The position numbers and the translations under genes are program-made. Below the pieces are notes generated by a model. The model made no database searches, was not told where the DNA came from, and saw nothing but the letters and a program-made list of their open reading frames with translations. Of a DNA stretch of 64,000 bases, positions 54,049-64,000 are shown one piece after another. Location of the stretch: positions 496,001 through 560,000 of the forward strand of contig WFMF01000030.1 of NCBI GenBank assembly GCA_011033025.1, given 5' to 3'. Source of the stretch: Beroe forskalii. Taxonomy: Eukaryota > Ctenophora > Nuda > Beroida > Beroidae. Positions within the stretch are counted from its first letter, which is position 1. Every line of letters starts with the position of its first letter.

Positions 54049-54343
54049 ATAAGTTCGGACTTGATTAATGTTGTTTCTTAATATACTGAATAGTAAGATA
54101 TAATTATCATGTATCAATGTATGAATGCTTTATCACTTATTTCTAAATTGGATATTGTACATGTTAATATGTGATGTTATATTGTATATTGAGTTAAAAA
54201 TTAAATTCACATTAAAATCCGTTTTGTCAGAGCTTCAAAAAACACGATTCTCATAACAACCCCCCCAAATTTGAAATATGCTTAAATATTTGGAAAATTG
54301 CAAAATTAAACCCCCCAATATTCAAGAGGCTTCGGCACCGCTG

Positions 54344-54565
54344 CATACACTCACGCTACACTCATCTACCCATACATTCACGCAACACTCATCTACCCAT
54401 ACACTCACGCTAAACTCATCTACCCATACACTCACGCTACACTCATCTACCCATAAACTCGCTACACTCATCTACCCATACACTCATGCTACACTCATCA
54501 TCCATACACTCAGTACCCATACACCCATACACTCACGCTATACTCATCTACCCATACAACCATAT
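54344..54565 (+). repeat. element B, left minisatellite continued
   Basis: Remaining units of the 27-bp array beyond the hAT, more degenerate toward the spacer (TAAACTCGCTACACTCATC, then ACACCCATACACTC). Confidence 0.9.
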
Positions 54566-55576
54566 TACTCCCGTACCTACCTCATAGCTCCATAGGTTCT
54601 CCCGCGTGGTACTGCCGCAGGACCCCCAGGGGACTCCTGCAATAATTCGCTCAAAGGACGGTAAAATGACGGTTTAAAAAAATATACTGGGGTTGGGGAT
54701 AAAATTTGAATACCAGCCGCATCAGAAGCCGGTATTGCTAAGCCCATCTCATCTGAGTCAAAATTATATCTTGGATGAACTTGTAGCTATACCTTATCCA
54801 ATGACGGGGTGACACTGTCTGCGATGTCTAGTATCAACTAAGCTCTAACAGAGCCTACTGAGCTAACATTTATACTTCTATAGAAATAGCATTGCAATTG
54901 GGTCACACTTAAGCAATAGTCGATTCACAATACTTGATTAATCTACAACTCGATTAAATCTGTATTGATGCTTGATTCATCATATATTTAAATTTGAATC
55001 ATCCCGTTTACAAGAAGGGGACAATCTCCGAGGATGGGGACAATTACTGAGGGAGCCGAGAGAGCGTGAGAACTCCCACGTTCTGGGCGACCGATTGTCC
55101 CCACTTTTGTCCCCACCTTTGTCCCTCATTCTGGAAATACAGCGGCTAAAAAGTATCCTTTGGAGTGAGAATGTTGAGAGACTCATAATGAGCTATCATA
55201 GATAATATCAATAGAGCTATCAGTATCAGTCACCACTCAGTTGCGCTCAAATCCGTTTAATTCAAGTAATTGTTGCGTCCTTTTGTGCTTTGGACTCTCG
55301 AAATACTTTTCGAGAGTCTAAAGCGCAAACGGACGCAACATTTAGTTTTACGTGTTCTAAACGGATTTGAGTGCAACTGAGTGAGGACTGAGCGTAAATT
55401 TTCGCTCAGTTTCTCAGATAATGAACCTCGCGCTGGGCTGAGCGTGGGAGAGCTGCCGATTTGCGTTGCTTTCACTCACGCTGTATCCATCTACCCATAC
55501 CCCCACGCTGCAACCACGCGCAAAAGGACGCAAAATTTACGTGTTATAAACGGATTTGAGTACAACTGAGTGGGGA
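54566..55576. other. central spacer of element B
   Basis: About 1 kb without a recognisable gene. It contains an imperfect palindrome around 55010-55130 (GGGGACAATC... and ...GATTGTCCCC) and a 150-bp hairpin (next entry). 55386-55490 resembles the complement of 56930-57000 (CGATTTGCGTTGCTTTCACT on one side, AGTGAAAGCAACGCAAATCG on the other), so part of the arm is repeated once more here. Confidence 0.6.
55234..55383. mobile_element. 150-bp hairpin MITE
   Basis: A near-complete palindrome. It starts CACTCAGTTGCGCTCAAATC and ends with the complement (GATTTGAGTGCAACTGAGTG). The centre is CTCGAAATACTTTTCGAG. A partial second copy (ACGGATTTGAGTACAACTGAGTG region) lies at 55518-55572. Both are followed by a GGACTGAG word. 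Confidence 0.8.
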
Positions 55577-56935
55577 CTGAGTGTATGGGTAGATGAGTGT
55601 AGCGTGAGTGTATGGGTAGATGGATGTAGCGTGAGTGTATGGGTAGATGAGTGTAGCGTGAGTGTATGGGAAGATGGATGTAGCGTGAGTGTATGGGTAG
55701 ATGGATGTAGCGTCAGTGAAAGGGTAAATGGATGTAGCGTGAGTGTATGGGTAGATGAGTGTAGCGTGAGTGTATGGGTAGATGAGTGTAGCGTGAGTGT
55801 ATGGGTAGATGGATGAAGCGTGAGTGTATGGGTAGATGAGTGTAGCGTGAGTGTATGGGTAGATGAGTGTAGCGTGAGTGTATGGGTAGATGAGTGTAGC
55901 GTGAGTGTATGGGTAGATGGATGTAGCGTGAGTGTATGGGTAGATGGATGTAGCGTGATGTATGGGTAGATGATTGTAGAGTGTATGGGTAGATGGATGT
56001 AGCATGAGTGTATGGGTAGATGAGTGTAGCGTGAGTGTATGGGTAGATGGATGTAGCGTGAGTGTATGGGTAGATGAGTGTAGCGTGGGTAGATGAGTGT
56101 AGCGTGAGTGTATGGGTAGATGAGTGTAGCGTGAGTGTATGGGTAGATGGATGTAGCGTGAGTGTATGGGTAGATGGATGTAGCGTGAGTGTATGGGTAG
56201 ATGAGTGTAGCGTGAGTGTATGGGTAGATGAGTGTAGCGTGAGTGTATGGGTAGATGTGGATGAGTGTATGGGTAGATGAGTGTAGCTGCGTGAGTGTAT
56301 GGGTAGATGGATGTAGCGTGAGTGTATGGGTAGATGAGTGTAGCGTGAGTGTATGGGTAGATGGATGTAGCGTGAGTGTATGGGTAGATGGATGTAGCGT
56401 GAGTGTATGGGTAGATGAGTGTAGCGTGAGTGTATGGGTAGATGAGTGTAGCGTGAGTGTATGGGTAGATGGATGTAGCTTGAGTGTATGGGTAGATGAG
56501 TGTATGGGTAGATGAGTGTATGGGTAGATGGATGTAGCGTGAGTGTATGGGTAGATGAGTGTAGCGTGAGTGTATGGGTAGATGAGTGTAGCGTGAGTGT
56601 ATGGGTAGATGGATGTAGCGTGAGTGTATGGGTAGATGGATGTAGCGTGATCAGTGTATGGGTAGATGAGTGTAGCGTGAGTGTATGGGTAGATGGATGT
56701 AGCGTGAGTGTATGGGAAGATGGATGTAGCGTGAGTGTATGGGTAGATGAGTGTAGCGTGATCAGTGTATGGGTAGATGAGTGTAGCGTGAGTGTATGGG
56801 AAGATCGATGTAGCGTGAGTGTATGGGTAGATGGATGTAGCGTGAGTGTATGGGTAGATGTGTGTAGCGTGAGTGTATGGGTAGATGGATGTAGCGTGAT
56901 CAGTGTATGGGTAGATGGATAAAGCGTGAGTGAAA
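55577..56935 (-). repeat. element B, right 27-bp minisatellite (inverted)
   Basis: Same unit as the left array, in the opposite orientation (AGTGTATGGGTAGATGAG and AGTGTATGGGTAGATGGATG), about 50 copies, including the same GATCA variant (GCGTGATCAGTGTATGGG near 56645, 56757 and 56896). Minor deletions produce shorter units near 56085 and 56270. Confidence 0.95.
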
Positions 56936-58234
56936 GCAACGCAAATCGGTAGTTCTCTTGCGCTTGGTTCAGCGCGAGGTTTATTGTCTGAGTACTGAGC
57001 GAAAGAGGATTAAAAGAGTGTTAATAAAATTAAATTTCAGCACAACATGGGCGAAATACGCAATATTATTCGATTCATACTGTTACACGAGTCGATTCAC
57101 ACGCATGACCCAATCAGGGTCATGTGATCTGTTCCATATCATGTAGGATATCCGAACCCTGTTAGTGCCGCTGACATACCTGAAGTTCTAAGCCTGAATA
57201 AGCTCTCAGATCACATTTCATCCTGTCAGTAACGAGCACTGAAGTTATGCCTATGGTTACCTCGAGGTTCCTCCCCCATCACCTCCCGTAACTGCCTGCC
57301 CTTCACCTCCGATGACGTACTGACCATCAACATCATCCCCTACAGCTGCTGCTCCCCTCGCAGTTGAGGTGAGCTTCCGGGACAGCTCAGCCTCAACCCG
57401 CGCCTTCACCCGTCTTCAAACTTCTACGGGTAAGACGAAGTTGAGCATTGATGATGCTTCCCTCCACTAGTTCAGGAAGAACCAGAACGGAACAGTGCAG
57501 TGCTCTTCCGCTGTTTGAAGAAGAATTGATGTACAGCCTCCTCCACCCTGACAGCAAACCGTGCTTGCGATAAATCTATAAATTTTCTGATCACATCCGA
57601 CCTACAAAAGTCTACAGTTACACACCGACACTACACACGGGAGTACAATGTACATTGTCCCCTAGTGAGCAGGATTGTCCCCTGTCGTTCTACATGCACA
57701 GCAGCATATCATACTGGTCCTGTCATTTGCTTCATCCCACCCCAATAGCCCATACTATGTCGATCAGTTTATCAAATGCTCAGCATCATCACCACTTCAC
57801 GGTTCACCCTCATTAACATTCGGAGCTAGTGTGTGATATTTCAATAAACACGGCCTTCCGCCTTTGTTGTAAACTATATTTGAAAATTCCTTGAAATAAC
57901 GGTCAAGTACACCCTACTTCGATCTAGCAAATATCGGTCAAGTACACCCTACTTCGATCTATATCTCGCGGAACTGCAGCAGAATCTTGCGCGCGCGGAT
58001 ATAAGCGCGCGCGTAGAATCCGCGGATGGTCACGCCATACCGCGCCTTCCATACAAGTATGGCCTATACAAATCGTCAACGCTCCAGGGGTTCCCGGGGT
58101 CCAATTTCAAAAAACCGGATATCCTCGGTCTTGTCTCACCGAGATCTATCGCTCAGGGGTTGAGCACCAAAAATTTAATTTTTTTGGTGCACCCTACCGT
58201 AATACGCCGCGCATGAAAAGGGTTGGGACACCAC
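56936..58234 (-). repeat. element B, right outer inverted repeat
   Basis: Reverse-complement partner of 47516-48751. It carries about 200 bp next to the minisatellite (56940-57137) without an obvious counterpart on the left. The GATCGAAGTAGGGTGTA duplication is conserved in both arms (57907 and 57942, reversed). Confidence 0.88.
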
Positions 58235-59485
58235 GTGGTAACTCTGTTATTCTAACTTTCCAGATTTCCACTAACAATCCCCCGTATGTTAGGCGCCGGA
58301 GGTACATAGTTCCTTCCCAAAGTTCGGTGACTGACGAAAGATGAAAACCTACCGTGTGACTGCACGTGTGCGCGCGCAGCTGCCACGTGCACCTGTCACG
58401 TGACAATCTGTGCCGCGCAATCACGCGCCATCGCTCACGCAACAGAAGGAGAGTACCGTGTGCGCTTTGATTCTGACACGGATTATGTTAGAGATGTGTA
58501 CAAAAGTGTTGGTCTTTGTATACAAAACGATGGTCTATAATTATATGATACTGACTCAAGGGCATTTAATAGTTTAATGATTATACTTATGTTATTTGGA
58601 TCTCAGATCTCGACATGAGAACTATGTGATTTGCGATCTGACCCTGATCTCTGTATGATTATGTAAATATATAGAATTATATATTTATTATTTGACAATG
58701 ATTAATATAATATGTGATATACGCAAGCCTAGGAATGATACGATTCAGAAAATAGATATAGAGATACATAATGTTGATGAATGAGATATATTATAATAAA
58801 TAATTAACTTTGTGTATTTAATTTTATACGTGTTTGGTGATATGTGAAGTTAAATTATTAATTAATTGAATCGTTAAGAAATTATTTTGTTTGCCCCGTA
58901 TATCATTTCTTCCGCTTTTTATTGCTGATGTTGAATAATTGGATAAATTATGTTCTATTACATTACATAATTTAGGAGCTTTGTTGCTGTTTATGCATAG
59001 TATTATAGCTGAATTAATTTAAACCAAAACTCAAAAGTAGAGGATTTTATTAAGTTTAATTCAAGAATAAGATATCTACAGACAGTCGCATATCTTTTAA
59101 GACTATAGGAATGTTATCAAAACTAAATTTTATATCAAATTTGAGGTCAATTTTATGTGCATAACTCAAACGTAGCTTGGATTTGATGTGATATGAAATT
59201 TTTGAGTATGTCTTGTGAATGTAATATACGTAGGAAAATAAATTAGCATGAAAATGATGCGTTTAATACTTAATAGTGATACGTTTTCAGTACGTACCAC
59301 TACTATTCATCGATGGAAAGGAATACCATTATTTTTGTCCATTATGCAATTATGAATTATAACTTGTAATATTCATTAATCAATATGATAATAATCCATT
59401 GCCCGCACCCGTACGGCCGTACCCGCTGACAGCAAGTCTGGATCATCTCTCGTTGAATAATTTTTTAAGGGGCGCCATGTGACTT
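58235..59485. other. no gene seen
   Basis: 58330-58440 is GC-rich with CACGTG words (GCACGTGTGCGCGCGCAGCT). The rest is strongly AT-rich without notable ORFs. Confidence 0.5.
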
Positions 59486-60230
59486 TTCAATTTCACGCAC
59501 GACGCGAAAAAAGGCGCCTGTGCGTCTTTTCTTGCAAAAGAAGACGCCGCGCGCGCGTCTTTTTTGCAAACGAAGACGGGCACGCGTCTTTTCTTGCGAA
59601 TGGGAAGACATGTGCGCGTCTTTTCTTGCGAAAGAAGCTAAAACGCGTGCGCGTCTTTTCTTGCGAAAGAAGACGCGTGCGCGCGCGTCTTTTCTTGCGA
59701 AAGAAGACGCGTGCGCGCGCGTCTTTTCTTGCGAAAGAAGACGCGTGCGCGCGTCTTTTCTTGCGAAAGAAGACGCGTGCGCGCGCGTCTTTTCTTGCGG
59801 AAGAAGACGCGTGCGCGCATCTTTTCTTGCGAAAGAAGACGCGCGCGCGCGTCTTTTCTTGCGAAAGAAGACGCGCGCGTCTTTTCTTGCGAAAGAAGAC
59901 GCGTGCGCGTCTTTTCTTGTGAAAAAAGACGCGACGCGTGCGCTTCTTTTCTTACGAAAGAAGACGCGAGCGCGTCTTTTCTTGCGAAAGAAGACACGCG
60001 CGCGTCTTTTTTTTTTTGCAAATTTGCGAAAGAAGACGCGCGCGCGTCTTCTCTTGATTTTGTGGAAGAATACGACCGAGTGCCTGATTTCGCTAAAGAA
60101 GACGTGTGCGTGCGTGTCTATGTCTTCTCTTGTAGAAGAAGACGAGAAACCACATGATACGCGTCCTTTCACGCAAGGAAAGTCGCGCACGCGTCATTTC
60201 ACGAGAAAAAAGACGCGCGCGTTTTCAATT
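59486..60230. repeat. palindromic 34-bp minisatellite
   Basis: About 20 copies of a unit of 32-36 bp built from GCGTCTTTTCTTGCGAAAGA then AGACGC and a GTGCGCGC spacer. The core of each unit is an imperfect hairpin (GCGTCTT pairs with AAGACGC). A (CG)n/(GTGCGC)n spacer varies in length between units. ORFs on both strands (RVFFRKKRRA and RARLFLRKKT types) come from the repeat. The edges carry CACGCACGACGC (59495) and GTCGCGCACGCGTC (60183), which are partly inverted. Confidence 0.9.
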
Positions 60231-60410
60231 TTTATTCAATTTAATTTATCAAGCCATAAACTTATCTTTACTAGGTTATTAATCACCCATGGTTTTTCAT
60301 TTCCACTTTATTTTTGATATTTGTATATTGTATATATGGTTTTCAACTTTACATGCTAACCGGTGAATATTTAATAGTTAACTCTATGACTTTTGCAATG
60401 ATAATGATTT

Positions 60411-60470
60411 GAAAGTACTTTGCTTTAGGAAAGTACTTTGCTTTAGAAAGTACTTTGCTTTAGGAAGTGA
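60411..60470 (+). repeat. three copies of an 18-bp word
   Basis: GAAAGTACTTTGCTTTAG occurs three times within 60 bp. AAAGTACTTT is a palindrome. It lies about 300 bp upstream of the next gene's first ATG. Confidence 0.85.
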
Positions 60471-60764
60471 GCTCGTTGTTATTCTTGTTGTGGAACTTGG
60501 CAATTACAGTGTTTTATTATTATGACACAACCACCAAAATCAACTGACAGTTTTGGAAGTTAATATTCTGTCTCCGGGATATTTGTGTGAATGAAAATCA
60601 TTCTCAAATCTCATATTTGATTGTAATAAGTAGTTTTGTAAAGTTTCAGTTTGCATTCATCAAGTTACTGTAGTGGGCCGAAACTTCTCAGTTCTTGCAA
60701 TTTTCCCCATTTGGACAGTCACATATGCACTTTTGCCTATCCAGTCAGAAGAAATAGACGGGCA

Positions 60765-60809
60765 ATGTCCGTTGATCTCAGTTCTCTCTTGTCACCTGCT
60801 GATGACAAG
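60765..60809 (+). CDS. small gene, exon 1 (candidate)
   Basis: ATG in GGGCAATGTCC, 15 codons MSVDLSSLLSPADDK, followed by AAG|GTAGTC, a phase-0 donor compatible with exon 2. The donor is weak, and the frame stays open to 60917, so this exon could be longer or an extra exon may lie between. Confidence 0.4.
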
Positions 60810-61020
60810 GTAGTCACATTTCAGATGACATTGGAGAACCTTACATCTGGAGCCTGTAGGGCAATTCTTGCTTATCCTCAGTTTAAATTCATCCTCGTTT
60901 CTTTAACCTTGAAATAGGAAGTTGTAGTTCTGTTACTTGACCAATGAATATAATGTTCCATTCTTGAGGATTCTCACAATGCTGAAAATATGTGATGTGG
61001 ATGACTCTATACAAATATAG

Positions 61021-61150
61021 CCAGCTATGGATGAGAATGAACTTGCATTACTTCATGTTCCTTACTGTGTTTTTACGAAAATTATAGACTTGTTGAATGA
61101 TGCATTGAATGATCACCATGATTTAGTTCTTCAATGGATGAAAGCTAAGT
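61021..61150 (+). CDS. small gene, exon 2
   Basis: Acceptor ACAAATATAG|CC, donor GCTAAGT|GTATGT, phase 0 to 1. It encodes PAMDENELALLHVPYCVFTK then IIDLLNDALNDHHDLVLQWM and KAK. Mostly helical. Together with exon 3 it gives six helix-like segments with a central W and a GDYDL end, reminiscent of a death-fold domain (pattern L-x-x-L-x-x-x-G-x-x-D-L). That assignment is a guess. Confidence 0.55.
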
Positions 61151-61558
61151 GTATGTAACATTACATGCTTATCAATTACCCCATGGAATTACCCCATTCA
61201 ATGTTTTCCTATCATCTACCATTGATTGTTGTTTTCCATAACATGTTGCACATATGTTCAATATTGAGAGGATTTTGCACCATATATTTTAGAAAACACA
61301 AATTTAGGTTATGAATGTTTAAATTTTTGAGTTATGAACACCATTTTTGCAACAAGACCTTGCAATGGCAAGTGCAATGTTGTGCAATATCCTATCTCTG
61401 GTTTCAAAATCACTCCAAATATTTGTAGGTTCATGTCCTGGCCACCTTGGTCAACTCATGCTCACCAAATTATCAGGTTGACATGATCTGATCAGATGAT
61501 TAAGAATGATACTTCAAGAACTTTAGATTTGGTTCAATTTTCACTGATATTCCCATAG

Positions 61559-61690
61559 GTTCAGTATCAAGTGCATCATCCTTATATCATATACTTGCAA
61601 ATGAAAACCTCACATGCTATGATCTCTTGAAGAGATTTGAAAGTCTTGGAGACTATGATCTTACATCCCGCTACAAATCAATAGTGAAAA
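61559..61690 (+). CDS. small gene, exon 3
   Basis: Acceptor TTCCCATAG|GT, donor GTGAAAA|GTGAGA, phase 1 to 1. The split codon T|GT gives Cys. It encodes SVSSASSLYHILANENLTCY then DLLKRFESLGDYDLTSRYKS. Confidence 0.6.
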
Positions 61691-61891
61691 GTGAGATGCT
61701 ACCTAATTTATTGGAATGAGATTTTGAAATTTTGAAATTTTCTTGCAAATTTCTGATGAATTATTGATTTTTTATAATTATTGATTTTGATATTTTATTT
61801 TGTTCTTTTTACCAAAATAAAAATGGTTGCAAAATATAGCAAATCTTGTTGTATCTTATTGAATTCATTGATATGTCCCACTCCTCTCCAG

Positions 61892-62040
61892 GTATACTCA
61901 ATCTTCCTAATGGTCAGTGCATGTTATCTCAGAATATAGCCCTCCAGAACCAGTTAGAGCAAGCAAACATGCAAATGAGACTGCAGGCTCAAGAACTACA
62001 AATTGAAGTAGACAGTATTAACAGGCAACGTTCTATGATG
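61892..62040 (+). CDS. small gene, exon 4: coiled coil
   Basis: Acceptor CCTCTCCAG|GT, donor ATGATG|GTTTGT, phase 1 to 0. It encodes ILNLPNGQCMLSQNIALQNQ then LEQANMQMRLQAQELQIEVD and SINRQRSMM, a short glutamine-rich coiled coil. Confidence 0.62.
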
Positions 62041-62216
62041 GTTTGTTGCATTATTTGAAAACTATACAGTTTTGAGATGGCTTCAATTTTTATGGAGTAC
62101 AAAGGTATTTTAAGGTATGATTAATCCCATTAATCATTGGTTCTGCTGCTATTTTATAAGTATGTAAAGGATAATAACTGAAGTTATTATGTGTATGTTG
62201 CAATTCTATTTCATAG

Positions 62217-62306
62217 GTACAGCAGCCTGCTCGATATCCAGTTTATGGACCACCCTTGCCAATTCCATGCAAAGAAGATAATCCAGATGAAATAGAATTT
62301 GGATGA
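62217..62306 (+). CDS. small gene, exon 5 and stop
   Basis: Acceptor ATTTCATAG|GT, phase 0, 29 codons VQQPARYPVYGPPLPIPCKE then DNPDEIEFG and TGA. AATAAA signals follow at about 62373 and 62390. A proline-rich then acidic C-terminus. All four junctions I assigned keep the frame, which supports a real gene, but I do not recognise the protein. Confidence 0.62.
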   Translation, partial: VQQPARYPVYGPPLPIPCKEDNPDEIEFG

Positions 62307-62399
62307 TTGACAGGAACCAGAAAGGCAGTATTTAGTTGTTTTACATTTTTATGGTTTATTAATAATGGATACAATAAAACAAATAATTTAATAAAACAA

Positions 62400-63686
62400 A
62401 TAATTTACATTTTGTAGCACATTACACCATGATTCAAACACAAATTCCTTTGATCATATAACAATTGTGATTTCAAGTAGTTGGATACTTGGTTGATGAG
62501 ACATAGCATTTAATTAGCAATTAATAAAGTAATAATTTAAAATTAAAAAAAAGGAGACAGCCCATTATCATAAAAAACAAATTAAAAGATACAGGGACCC
62601 TAAGATGCTGGCCCAAAATTAACAACTGCTTATAATAAAAAGAACTAGTAAAGTATAATTTGATATTATAAACAGGTTTCATAACCTGCCATTGTAAACA
62701 GGAAACGTAGCAAGTAGTTGGTATAATGATTCAATTTTCTAAAAAAAGAGAGTTGTTGTGGGCTACAGGAAATACTTGTGGAAAACTTGGGTATCACCTT
62801 TGGTACAACAACTATATTAACAATTTAAAACAGTTTTCCCAGGAAAAATTTACCAACTTGCTACACAAAAAGCAATTTCTCAAACTTAGTGTTATAGCAA
62901 TTCTGTTCAAACTTTACATTACAATTACATGTGACAAAGATCAGCTAGTATTGTATTGTGTATATAATTAATGTATATGTCATGAGAATGGAGATAACTA
63001 TTCTAATTAGCATTTTATTTGGTGGATATCATGTATATTTTTTTCGACCATTTAGATGTCAAATGGTACATCATTCATTTGCACAAAATTTACTGCAATT
63101 TACTTATTATACTAGTTCTGGTAGGTTTTGGTGTTACATTTAGTTTAAATTTCCATCTAGAACTAGCTGAGCTTGAGGCTTTACTCTCATAACATTGAGA
63201 ATTTTAGGCCATAATTTTGTCTAGTTTCGCTTTAGCATGATGTACCACAAAGTTAGTAAGAATATAACAAGAAATATCATAGGCTATAAATATTATCTAC
63301 TTATCTAGGATATATGTAGTGCAGCATGATTTTATTGTTCCATTGGTTCTTAAAAATCTTTTACCATTTAAGCATTTAGTTGGTATATCATGATATATGC
63401 AAGTAATTTTATGGAATGAAACATGAATGCTGTTGTTATTTTTATATCAATTTCATGTTGCTGAGTACCGTTTTATCTTTCTGTGTCTAAGTCTGATCCT
63501 TAAGCAAGTTATTTCATGGCAATGAATTTCTCTCAAAATCCATTCCATCTGATGATCAATGTACCTGGTACCTTAGTAAGCTGGTAAATGGTTAATCATT
63601 CCAATTGAAATAATTGTTTTAGAAAATTACTAAACAGCCTCCATAATATAAGATGCTGACCCACATTCGTAATATCCAGCTTATAG
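62400..63686. other. intergenic, no gene seen
   Basis: AT-rich. An ORF at 62726-62971 (LLWATGNTCGKLGYHLWYNN) has some protein-like character but no partner or domain that I can name. The duplicated AACAAATAATTTA at 62380-62410 and the A-run near 62545 are minor. Confidence 0.4.
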
Positions 63687-63820
63687 AATGCCTACAGAAG
63701 AGGATCTCAAAGCCATTGTAGTCCACAAGAAATACAGTTCACGGAACAAGAGTAAATCGGAAAGCAGGAAAAGGAAGAGATCCTCGTCCAGTGAGAGCAG
63801 TCGCTCTTCTGTGTCTTCAG
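63687..63820 (+). CDS. exon of a Lys/Ser/Arg-rich protein
   Basis: Acceptor CCAGCTTATAG|AATG, donor GTGTCTTCAG|GTAATG. From the ATG at 63688 it reads MPTEEDLKAIVVHKKYSSRN then KSKSESRKRKRSSSSESSRS and SVSS. The acceptor just before the ATG suggests a first coding exon after a 5' UTR intron. The SR-rich composition is usual for nuclear RNA-processing proteins. The gene continues beyond the window. Confidence 0.6.
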
Positions 63821-64000
63821 GTAATGTTTCATTGGGAACAAAAATTGGTTTGAGTATTTTATAGTTTCATTCTATTAGATCAAAATTTAATGTGATATTT
63901 CGCTGTTGAATGACTCATCTTTTGAGTGAAATACCTGTGTATGTTTTTTGACCCATGATATTCTGATCTTCTGATAATATCATGATTTTCATATTTCAAA
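63821..64000. other. start of the next intron
   Basis: AT-rich sequence after the GTAATG donor. No acceptor is seen before the window ends. Confidence 0.5.

Larger units (their letters stand above)
50435..54343 (+). mobile_element. hAT DNA transposon, ZMYM1-like, with MITEs inside
   Basis: 3,909 bp. Left end CAGGGGTGCCGAAGCC, complement of right end CAGCGGTGCCGAAGCC (15 of 16). Subterminal TTGGGGGGGTT / AACCCCCCCAA words occur near both ends. CATACACT is duplicated on both sides. It encodes one transposase broken by a 1-nt change and by a 233-bp MITE. It sits in the left minisatellite of foldback B. Confidence 0.95.
47516..58234. mobile_element. foldback element B (10.7 kb, giant inverted repeat)
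   Basis: Left end GTGGTGTCCTGACCCTTTCA then TGCGCG. The complement of the right end reads GTGGTGTCCCAACCCTTTTC then ATGCGCG. Inside, both arms carry about 1.2-1.3 kb of matching unique sequence (for example CTCGGTGAGACAAGACCGAG on the left and CTCGGTCTTGTCTCACCGAG on the right), then a 27-bp minisatellite in opposite orientation. The spacer is 54566-55576. The hAT at 50435-54343 is a later passenger; without it the element is about 6.8 kb. No transposase of its own is present. Flanks GTGTTAGA (47508-47515) and GTGGTAAC (58235-58242) match at 6 of 8 positions and may be an eroded 8-bp target duplication. Confidence 0.85.

Noticed and set aside
48874..56939. Long SVSVWVDEC / THTLTLHSS ORFs, up to 408 codons
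   Set aside because: 27-bp minisatellite, open in all frames and in both arms; not a repeat protein gene.
59465..60317. FFRKKRRARV-type ORFs
   Set aside because: Translation of the hairpin minisatellite in several frames.

Overview
The window is nuclear DNA of a multicellular animal, most likely an invertebrate. It is AT-rich and intron-rich. It carries GT-AG exons of a tau-tubulin kinase (TTBK) homologue, an animal kinase family, together with several layers of LINE, LTR, Penelope-like, hAT and MITE sequence. I could not place it more precisely: no rRNA, tRNA or mitochondrial sequence was recognised.

Layout. 1-2.9 kb is a 51-bp minisatellite with a higher-order period. 6.18-9.58 kb is a giant inverted repeat (foldback element A) whose arms are made of short palindromic words. 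9.9-15.0 kb is LINE-A, split precisely by a young 1,484-bp LTR element that carries gag but no pol. 15.6-24.0 kb is a nest: LINE-B (+) is split by LINE-C (-), whose own tail looks split by a ~2.95-kb block with degenerate inverted ends. 24.9-42.4 kb holds seven TTBK exons (+ strand, start and end outside or not found). A Penelope-like reverse transcriptase lies directly in the exon for the kinase activation segment. The introns carry a dispersed repeat family centred on TGACGTCA. 47.5-58.2 kb is foldback element B, 10.7 kb, with ~1.2-1.3-kb unique outer inverted repeats and inner arms of a 27-bp minisatellite. A 3.9-kb hAT transposon with a clean 8-bp target duplication has jumped into the left arm, and that hAT itself carries two MITEs, one of them inside the transposase ORF. 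59.49-60.23 kb is a third palindromic minisatellite. 60.76-62.31 kb is a small five-exon gene with phase-compatible junctions, and 63.69 kb is an exon of another gene rich in Ser/Arg/Lys.

Main point for a second look: two unrelated-sequence elements (A and B) share one architecture, namely long inverted repeats whose arms are minisatellite arrays, with no transposase. A third array (59.5 kb) and a small one (14.96-15.35 kb) are also built of palindromic words. This looks like a family of foldback (FB/Galileo-like) elements that grow by tandem amplification. Second: the TTBK locus appears broken by a retroelement insertion and a 1-nt shift, which is either a real null allele or an assembly problem. 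Third: a gag-only LTR retrotransposon with identical LTRs and a tRNA-Ser(GCU) primer site.

Limits: all homology calls come from reading motifs by eye. Exon borders are from GT-AG and phase logic. Nothing was searched against a database.
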